28,716 nucleotides of DNA, from positions 1 through 28,716 of the forward strand of contig NZ_CAJKIS010000031.1 in assembly GCF_905200055.1 (NCBI RefSeq). Reading direction: 5' to 3'. A program made the translations under genes and the position numbers. Positions 22,931-28,716 of the stretch are shown one piece after another (the first letter of the stretch is position 1; each line of letters opens with the position of its first letter). Under the pieces are notes generated by a model. That model was given only the letters and a program-made list of their open reading frames with translations, was not told the origin of the DNA and did no database searches. Source of the DNA: an uncultured Fusobacterium sp. (GTDB taxonomy: Bacteria; Fusobacteriota; Fusobacteriia; Fusobacteriales; Fusobacteriaceae).

Positions 22931-25387
22931 TTGAAGTTTGTAAAAGATTATAATAAAACTGCAATAATTTATGATGGGAAAGAAATTAGTTATAAAGAGG
23001 CTATTATAAAATCTAAGATCTTTTCTCAAGAGTTTCCTATTGAGAATGAAGATAAAGTTATAATATTTATGGAAAATAGACCAGAGCTTCTTTACTCTTT
23101 TTTAGGAACATGGGACAAATCAGGTACTTGTGTTTGTTTAGATGCCTCACTTAGTGGAGAGGAGTTAGTTTACTATATAAATGATTCTGACTCAAAATAT
23201 ATCTATACATCTCAAGGAAATCTTCCAAAAGTACAAAAAGCTCTTGAAATTTCAGGAAAAACTTTAGGGATAGCTGTTGTTGATGATATAGCAGGTAAAG
23301 AGTTTGATGGTGAGCTTGTAATTAATGCTCCAGCTCCTGAAAATGTGGCTCTTATGCTTTATACTTCAGGTACTACTGGAAACCCTAAAGGCGTAATGCT
23401 GAAATTTGATAATATTTTAATAAATGTTGAAGGGCTTGATAAATACAATATGTTTGTACAAGAAGATATTGTTTTAGCACTTCTACCTATGCATCATATC
23501 TTCCCATTATTGGGATCAGGAGTTATTCCTTTAGCTAAGGGAGCAACTATTGTATTTTTAAAAGAGATGTCATCTCAAGCTATGGTAGATGCCTTCCAAA
23601 AATATAAGGTAACTATGATGATAGGAGTTCCAAGACTTTGGGAGATGCTACATCAAAAAATTATGGAAAAAATAAATGCTAGTAAAGTAACAAAAGGTAT
23701 ATTTAAACTAGCTGAAAAAATTAATAGTATAAGTTTTAGTAGAAAGATATTTAAAAAAGTTCATGATAATTTTGGTGGAAATCTAAGATTTTTTGTATCT
23801 GGGGGTTCTAAATTAGATCCTAAAATTGCTAGAGATTTTCTTACTTTAGGTATAAAAATTTGTGAAGGTTATGGAATGACTGAAACAGCTCCTATGATCT
23901 CTTTTACTCCGTTAAATGAGATTATGCCAGGATCAGCAGGTAAGATTTTACCAGGAATTGAAGTTAAAATAGCTGATGATGGAGAGATTATAGCTAGAGG
24001 TAGAAACGTAATGAAAGGGTATTACAAGAGACCTGAGGCTACTGCTGAAACTATTGATAAAGATGGTTGGATACATACAGGGGATCTTGGAGAGATTAAA
24101 AATAATTATTTGTATGTAACAGGAAGAAAAAAAGAGATGATAGTTCTATCTAATGGAAAAAATATCAATCCTATTGAAATCGAACAATGGATAATGGGAA
24201 AAACAAATCTGATACAAGAGATTGTTGTAGCTGAAATTGATTCGGTTTTAACAGCTGTCATCTATCCTAATTTCCAAAAGATATCTGAAGAAAAAGTTAC
24301 TAATATTAAGGAAACTTTAAAATGGGGAGTTATTGATTCTTATAATGGAAAAGCTCCTAACTATAAGAAAATTCTTGATATTAGAATAGTTCAAGAGGAG
24401 ATGCCAAAAACTAAGATAGGTAAAATAAGAAGATTTATGATACCTGAAATGTTAAAAGCTAAAGAAAATGATAATATTGTAATTGAAGAGCCAAAATTTG
24501 AAGAGTATACAATGTTAAAAGAGTATTTAGTTAAAGTTAAAAAGAAACCTGTAACTCCTTTTGCACATATTGAGTTAGATTTAGGAATGGATTCACTAGA
24601 TATGGTTGAACTTTTAACATATTTAGAAAGTACATTTGGAATTAAAGCATCTGAAGAGCTTATAATTGAAAATTCTACAGTTGAAAAACTAGCTGTATAT
24701 ATTAAGGAAAATAGAGGAGAAAACAAGGTTGAAGAGGTAAATTGGAACGAATATCTAAATAAAGATATTGATGTTGAACTTCCAAAATCTAATATTATAA
24801 CAAAGATAGGTAAAGCTATTCTATGGATAGTCTTTAAATTATATATTAGAGTTAAAAAAGAGGGAACAGAAAATATTACAACTGATCCTGTTATATATGC
24901 TGGAAACCATCAAAGTTTCTTAGATGCTTTCCTGTTTAACCATGTTGTTCCTACAAATGTATTAAATAATGTCTATTATTTAGCTAAAGTAAAACATTTC
25001 TCAAAAGGTTATATGAAAACTCTTGGAGAAAATTCAAATGTAATATTAGTTGATATTAATAAAAACTTAGGAGAAGTTCTTCAAACTTTAGCTATGGTAC
25101 TTAGAAGTGGAAAAAGTGTTGCTATATTCCCTGAAGGAGCTAGAACTAGAGATGGTAAGATGCTAGAGTTTAAAAAGTCTTTTGCTATATTAGCTAAAGA
25201 ATTAAATATACCTATTGTTCCTTTTGGAATTAAGGGGGCTTTTGAGGCATTCCCTTCAAACTCTAAATTCCCTAAATCATCAGATGTGGAGATAAAATTC
25301 TTTGAAAGAATTGAGCCAAAAGATATGAGTTATGAAGAGATTGTAGAAAAAACAAGAGATTGCATATCTAATTGGGTAGAAAAATAA
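22931..25387 (+). CDS. Fused AMP-forming acyl ligase, acyl carrier domain and PlsC acyltransferase
   Basis: An 818-residue three-part protein. Residues 1-about 510 are an acyl-AMP ligase: LYTSGTTGNPKG (about 145-157), EGYGMTETAP, DGWIHTGDLG, GRKKEMIVLSNGKNI, and PKTKIGKIRR with the likely catalytic Lys. Residues about 515-600 are an acyl carrier domain with phosphopantetheine Ser555 in GMDSLDM. After a hydrophobic segment at about 618-640 comes a PlsC-type acyltransferase with NHQSFLD (His660, Asp665), FPEGARTR (733-740) and IPIVPFGIKGAF. It should activate a fatty acid, load it on its own carrier and pass it to a lysophospholipid or glycerol phosphate. This parallels Aas but in reverse domain order and with a built-in carrier. 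The start is TTG with GGGGG 6 nt upstream. It is monocistronic. Confidence 0.88.
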   Translation: MKFVKDYNKTAIIYDGKEISYKEAIIKSKIFSQEFPIENEDKVIIFMENRPELLYSFLGTWDKSGTCVCLDASLSGEELVYYINDSDSKYIYTSQGNLPKVQKALEISGKTLGIAVVDDIAGKEFDGELVINAPAPENVALMLYTSGTTGNPKGVMLKFDNILINVEGLDKYNMFVQEDIVLALLPMHHIFPLLGSGVIPLAKGATIVFLKEMSSQAMVDAFQKYKVTMMIGVPRLWEMLHQKIMEKINASKVTKGIFKLAEKINSISFSRKIFKKVHDNFGGNLRFFVSGGSKLDPKIARDFLTLGIKICEGYGMTETAPMISFTPLNEIMPGSAGKILPGIEVKIADDGEIIARGRNVMKGYYKRPEATAETIDKDGWIHTGDLGEIKNNYLYVTGRKKEMIVLSNGKNINPIEIEQWIMGKTNLIQEIVVAEIDSVLTAVIYPNFQKISEEKVTNIKETLKWGVIDSYNGKAPNYKKILDIRIVQEEMPKTKIGKIRRFMIPEMLKAKENDNIVIEEPKFEEYTMLKEYLVKVKKKPVTPFAHIELDLGMDSLDMVELLTYLESTFGIKASEELIIENSTVEKLAVYIKENRGENKVEEVNWNEYLNKDIDVELPKSNIITKIGKAILWIVFKLYIRVKKEGTENITTDPVIYAGNHQSFLDAFLFNHVVPTNVLNNVYYLAKVKHFSKGYMKTLGENSNVILVDINKNLGEVLQTLAMVLRSGKSVAIFPEGARTRDGKMLEFKKSFAILAKELNIPIVPFGIKGAFEAFPSNSKFPKSSDVEIKFFERIEPKDMSYEEIVEKTRDCISNWVEK

Positions 25388-25397
25388 TAATTTTTAG

Positions 25398-25432
25398 AAT
25401 AACTCTAGTAATAACTAGAGTTATTTTATTTT
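25398..25432 (+). terminator. Terminator after the ligase fusion
   Basis: A perfect 12-bp stem AATAACTCTAGT/ACTAGAGTTATT with tetraloop AATA, followed by a T-rich tract. Confidence 0.9.
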
Positions 25433-25481
25433 TAAATAACATTAAAAATTATACTACATATAATATTTTTATAATAAAATA

Positions 25482-25517
25482 GGGCTGTTCGATATTTGAT
25501 TACCAAACAGCCCTTTT
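25482..25517 (+). terminator. Second hairpin with T-run (back-up terminator or element end)
   Basis: GGGCTGTT (25482-25489) pairs with AACAGCCC (25506-25513), followed by TTTT. It lies 50 nt beyond the first terminator. The GGGCTGTT end also recalls insertion-element termini, so a relic of an element is an alternative. Confidence 0.6.
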
Positions 25518-26190
25518 AACTTATTTCCTCAATATTCAACAGTTGCCTCCTATTTATGTTAAACTTTTTTCATTCCTTACCATTTTTTCTTTCAAGAAAT
25601 CATCTACATATTTCCTAGAAAAACTTTTGCTCTTCCAAATATTAAAGATTTCTTATACCCCAATATCTATACCTTAAATTTTTTCCTTCATATCTTATCA
25701 CTCTTATAAGTATTTTAAATATCTTGATATATTTAAACTTACTTCATAAATATATGATAATCAATTAAATCTATATTTTATCTTCAGAGCTTAAACCATC
25801 ATTTCTATTATTCCTCTATAATTAGCAATGTTCTCTAACATTTCACAAAATATTTAAGATTAAATAACATATTTTAATGTTTATCTCTGTTTATTCTCTA
25901 TAATTTAATTTTTCAAAATTTTTTAATATAATCTAAATACAACTTGAACTTTATAAAATATCTTTTATCTTATCTTTTCATCCCTTTTATAAAACTTTTT
26001 TGATAAAATTTTATTTAAGTTCTGAACAACAAAAGCTTATTTCTACAAATACTTCATAGTTATATCTTTTTAGATAAGGAATTATCTCAAATATTTAATC
26101 TTCCATATTTCAAATACTTGGGTATATTCTCCATATATTAAATATTTGTTTATTCTCTTTAAAATTTCTAATTAATGTTTCACTGGTATC
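25518..26190 (-). pseudogene. Possible heavily decayed minus-strand gene, perhaps transposase-like
   Basis: This gene-free stretch keeps features of a dead coding region. The plus strand is very C-rich over G (about 26 C to 4 G in 25561-25680), as over the live minus-strand genes. At its right end a perfect AAGGAGG lies 8 nt before a GTG (26181-26183), but the frame stops after three codons. The same frame then shows many stops, with scattered segments such as KYLIYGEYTQVFEIWKIKYLR that loosely recall the start of IS91-type transposases. Stop density is no lower than random, so this is only a candidate. From 26191 to 26387 nothing else is seen. Confidence 0.25.
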
Positions 26191-26387
26191 TCCTCCTTCA
26201 GATACAATTTATTGTCTAGACTGTTGTATCTCTTTCTTGATATATAATTAACTCATAAACCTTCATTTGTCAATAGCAAAACTTAAAAAATTTTATTTTT
26301 TTTATAAATGAAAATTTGTTTTTAAAAAAATCGCTTATAATAATAAAAAATAATGAAGCTAATACCTTTAATTGCTGCTATTTTAAC

Positions 26388-26419
26388 AAAAGATCTAAAA
26401 GACAATTCTTTTAGATCTT
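26388..26419 (-). terminator. Terminator after the MATE gene
   Basis: A perfect 13-bp stem (26390-26402 pairs with 26407-26419) with tetraloop. The T-run on the minus strand is short (TTGTT). Confidence 0.75.
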
Positions 26420-26432
26420 CTTATCAAAATAT

Positions 26433-27800
26433 TTAATTTCTTTTTTTACATTGTCTTAAAATATTTTTAAAATTTAAAGCAAATGTTATTGATGCTACAA
26501 TAACAGAAGTTATATCTGCCATAGGCTCTGCATAATAAATACCTTTTACCCCTACAAATCTAGGTAAAATTATTGCTAGAGGTACAAGTAGTATAACTTT
26601 TCTTAAAAGGGCAATAAAAATAGAGAACTTTGCTTGTCCTAGAGCTAAGAAAGTTACTTGTATAGCTTGTTGAATACCAAAGATGCACATTCCTAAGGTA
26701 AATATTGGCATCATTTTTGATGTCAACTCCACTAGCTCCTCTGACTCTGTAAACATCTTTACATAAAAATTAGGGAACAGAACTGCTATTCCTCCCATAA
26801 ACATTGTTGCCATTAAACAAACTATAAGTAAACCTTTAAAAGTTTTAACAACTCTCTCCCTATTTCCGGCTCCAAAATTATAACTAATAATAGGCTGTAC
26901 TCCTTGAGCTATTCCAGAAACTGGAACAAATATTAGTTGTAATACACTTGTTAAAATAGACATAGAACCAACATATAGATCTCCTCCATATTTTTGTAAT
27001 CCAGAGTTAAGAGTCAATAAAACTAAACTTTCAGTACTTTGCATTATAAATGGAGAGCAACCTAGAGAACCTATCTTTTTTATAAATTTCATATCTGGTT
27101 TTAAATTTTCTCTCTTTATTTTTAGGCTACTCTTCTTCGAAATCAAAAAGTTAACTACCCATATTGCACTAAAAGCTTGAGATATAATTGTAGCCAATGC
27201 AGCTCCTTTAACTCCCATATTTAAAATAAAAATAAATATAGGATCTAAAATAATATTTGTAACAGCTCCTATCAAAACTGAAAGCATTGCTACCTTTGCA
27301 TTTCCCTGTCCACTTATAAAGGTATTCAACCCTAGAGATAACATTACAAAAATTGTTCCATAAAGATAAAGCCCTATATAGTCTTGAGCAAAACCGATAA
27401 CATTATCACTAGCTCCAAAAGCATAAAGTAAAGGTGTCTTTAAAATTTGAAATATCAACGTCAAAGATAGAGAAAATATGAGTAAAAGAGCTGTACTATT
27501 ACCTAAAACTTTTTCTGCTTTTTCTTGATCCTTTGCTCCTAATAAAATAGATGCTAATGGTGCTCCTCCCTGTCCAGCAAATGCACTAAAAGCTGATACT
27601 ACCATAATTATAGGAAATGTAACTCCCACTCCAGTAAGTGCTAAAGAGCCTATTTCTTTTATATGCCCAATATATATTCTATCAACAATATTGTAGAGAA
27701 CATTTATTAGTTGAGCTAAAACTGAGGGTATTGCCATTGTAAAAAATAGTTTTCTCAATGGTTCTTTTCCTAATTTCTGTGATTCTTGATTTTCTGCCAT
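26433..27800 (-). CDS. MATE-family multidrug/cation efflux transporter
   Basis: A 455-residue protein of 12 predicted membrane segments in two similar halves. The opening LGKEPLRKLFFTMAIPSVLAQLINVLYNIVDRIYIGHI and the internal QGGAPLASILLGAKDQEKAEKVLGNS, then GLNTFISGQGNAKVAMLSVLIGAVTNIILDPIFIF and GIAQGVQPIISYNFGAGNRERVVKTF, are typical of the MATE branch near MepA. It would export drugs or other organic cations using a Na+ or H+ gradient. It is monocistronic, with its own promoter and terminator, between two gene-poor stretches. The substrate is not predictable. Confidence 0.92.
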   Translation of the reverse strand: MAENQESQKLGKEPLRKLFFTMAIPSVLAQLINVLYNIVDRIYIGHIKEIGSLALTGVGVTFPIIMVVSAFSAFAGQGGAPLASILLGAKDQEKAEKVLGNSTALLLIFSLSLTLIFQILKTPLLYAFGASDNVIGFAQDYIGLYLYGTIFVMLSLGLNTFISGQGNAKVAMLSVLIGAVTNIILDPIFIFILNMGVKGAALATIISQAFSAIWVVNFLISKKSSLKIKRENLKPDMKFIKKIGSLGCSPFIMQSTESLVLLTLNSGLQKYGGDLYVGSMSILTSVLQLIFVPVSGIAQGVQPIISYNFGAGNRERVVKTFKGLLIVCLMATMFMGGIAVLFPNFYVKMFTESEELVELTSKMMPIFTLGMCIFGIQQAIQVTFLALGQAKFSIFIALLRKVILLVPLAIILPRFVGVKGIYYAEPMADITSVIVASITFALNFKNILRQCKKRN

Positions 27801-27827
27801 TTTTTCCTCTCTTTTTATTTTTTTCTA

Positions 27828-27857
27828 ATTATATCATATTTTTAATATAATAAACAA
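27828..27857 (-). promoter_or_regulatory. Promoter of the MATE gene
   Basis: On the minus strand, TTGTTT (27852-27857), 18 nt, then TATAAT (27828-27833) preceded by TGA. Confidence 0.6.
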
Positions 27858-27950
27858 TAAATCACTATTTTCTTAAAGTAATAAATTTTTTCTTTATAAT
27901 TTATATAGGCTTCATAAAAACCTAACTTTATTGATTTTTCTTTCTAGAAT

Positions 27951-27979
27951 TTGACTTTTTGAAATAGAATTGTTATAAT
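27951..27979 (+). promoter_or_regulatory. Promoter of a probable small RNA
   Basis: TTGACT (27951-27956), 17 nt, then perfect TATAAT (27974-27979) preceded by TGT. No coding frame follows; a terminator is reached about 80 nt later. Confidence 0.75.
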
Positions 27980-27985
27980 TAAAGT

Positions 27986-28061
27986 ACCCTAAAGGGCACA
28001 AAATAATTGTTATATAATCGTCAATGAGATAAGCTTTCACTCCACCGTGAAAGCTTATTTT
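27986..28061 (+). ncRNA. Probable small RNA of about 76 nt
   Basis: Between a near-consensus promoter and a strong terminator hairpin lies a short non-coding transcript. It opens with a small hairpin (GT-A-CCC, loop TAAA, GGG-C-AC, about 27984-27999). A single-stranded A/T-rich middle follows, and then the terminator stem. It has no ribosome site with a usable ORF and matches no riboswitch class that I know. It points away from the MATE gene, with only decayed DNA downstream, so it is more likely a trans-acting RNA than a leader. A leader for a now-decayed element is the alternative. Confidence 0.6.
28029..28061 (+). terminator. Terminator of the small RNA
   Basis: A perfect 12-bp stem ATAAGCTTTCAC/GTGAAAGCTTAT with 6-nt loop TCCACC, followed by a T-rich tract (TTTTAT). 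Confidence 0.8.
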
Positions 28062-28170
28062 ATAAAAAAGCTGAGTAATATTTTAAAAAAATTTCTTTTT
28101 TTGTATAGTATAGTCACCACAACAATTTACGCAAAAGAAATATACAAACATTTAAAACACATATTCTCTA

Positions 28171-28600
28171 ATGTTAATATAACAAATTTACTTCAAAAAA
28201 TATTTTAATGATAACTATTTTGCTAATATTACTGAAACTATTCAAAAATTTCATTCTTGTTCTTTTAAAGAATATTTTATTCCGTTTTTAAACTGACTTA
28301 CAAATTTAAAATTTAAACTTTGTTTTTCATATGAAAAAAATATTCCATTATTTGAGCTGAAAAAATTGCTATACTAGTTTAATTATTAATATTAAACATA
28401 GATTAGTTATTTTCACTATACCTAAAAACTTTAGAGAATTTTTCTTTTATGATAGAAATCTTTTAACTAAACTTATGTTATCAATGATATTTTACATTGT
28501 AGTTTAATTAATATTATTCATATCTTTGGATGTGACCTCAAATAAAATCCACATATCCATACTAAAGTATTATAAAAACTCTGAGAAAATATATGTCTAA
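28171..28600 (+). pseudogene. Decayed IS91-family-like transposase
   Basis: Two segments are recognisable. Frame from 28394: KHRLVIFTIPKNFREFF, then FYDRNLLTKLM, ending in TAA at 28505. In a different frame from 28516: IHIFGCDLK, a stop, then NPHIH (to 28560). IS91-type Y2 transposases have HRHxVFTIPxxLR followed by TFGRDLKWNPHIH, so both blocks and their order match. Upstream, from 28171, an imperfect frame (YFKKYFNDNYFANITETIQKFHSCSFKEYF) may be what is left of the zinc-binding N-terminus. At least one frameshift and several stops make it non-functional. 28062-28170 shows nothing else. Confidence 0.65.
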
Positions 28601-28631
28601 ATATTCTAAAAGTACATTTTATCAAGTTGAA

Positions 28632-28643
28632 GGGGCTGTTGCA
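28632..28643 (+). mobile_element. Possible insertion-element terminus at the window end
   Basis: GGGGCTGTTGCA resembles the terminal inverted repeats of several IS families and stands out in AT-only DNA, directly beyond the transposase remnant. Only 73 bases follow before the window ends, so no partner repeat can be sought. Confidence 0.2.
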
Positions 28644-28716
28644 TTTTTTAATAGCTCACATAAAAAGGTATAAAGTACTTAAAATTTTTGCAAATTTCTA
28701 ATACAATATACCTATG

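Noticed and set aside
24391..24726. 111-codon minus-strand frame inside the ligase fusion
   Set aside because: It is antisense to the acyl carrier region, Ser/Leu-rich and without family resemblance.
27986..28061. Riboswitch (preQ1, fluoride, guanidine or similar) instead of a small RNA
   Set aside because: None of the conserved cores that I know could be matched, and no intact gene follows for it to control.

Overview
The window looks like chromosomal DNA from a Fusobacterium-type organism: a low-GC, Gram-negative anaerobe. This is inferred from the very low GC, Firmicute-like Shine-Dalgarno sites (AGGAGG), an LpxL-type lipid A acyltransferase (so an outer membrane), HPr kinase together with a PTS permease, a thiolase/crotonase/hydroxybutyryl-CoA dehydrogenase cassette of the butyrate pathway, and clostridial-like orphan enzymes. 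No rRNA, tRNA, CRISPR array or prophage is visible. Most genes are on the minus strand.

Layout. At 126-7061 a minus-strand run starts from a strong promoter at about 7111-7139: mtnN, folC, a membrane-anchored coiled-coil protein, a double-length hprK, nrnA and a CsgG-type lipoprotein. sepF follows, probably with its own promoter, and a terminator closes the unit. lpxL-like (plus) and a homoserine-kinase-like gene (minus) converge at about 8.1 kb; the latter is divergent from a YjjG-like HAD phosphatase. At 10065-13040 lies thl-crt-hbd (minus), which converts acetyl-CoA to crotonyl-CoA; the bcd/etf genes are not here. Next come an orphan family 5 solute-binding lipoprotein, a GntR/FadR-type regulator, a GlcNAc/glucose-family PTS IICB, the polyphosphate pair ppk-ppx, and a CofE-like (F420 ligase-family) gene without any F420 pathway in view. 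After these, on the plus strand, are a small gene with an in-frame TGA and an 818-residue acyl-activating/ACP/acyltransferase fusion. The right end holds a MATE transporter between two gene-poor stretches that carry decayed mobile-element DNA and a probable small RNA.

Most notable points. (1) 22544-22846 is a 100-codon gene that ordinary gene calling would miss. Codon 31 is TGA in a Sec-x-x-Cys context, and immediately downstream is a hairpin with a GGU-containing loop and a bulged U, as expected of a bacterial SECIS. It is probably a selenoprotein, tentatively HesB/IscA-like. (2) hprK encodes two tandem HprK modules: the first has lost its P-loop and catalytic His, while the second is intact. 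A good Shine-Dalgarno lies before an in-frame ATG exactly at the module junction, so the gene may make both a fused protein and a normal-length kinase. (3) The 818-residue protein joins an AMP-forming ligase, an acyl carrier domain and a PlsC acyltransferase. (4) An unannotated transcript of about 76 nt at 27986-28061 has a consensus promoter and a terminator. (5) Nearly all recognisable promoters carry a TGn extended -10 element.
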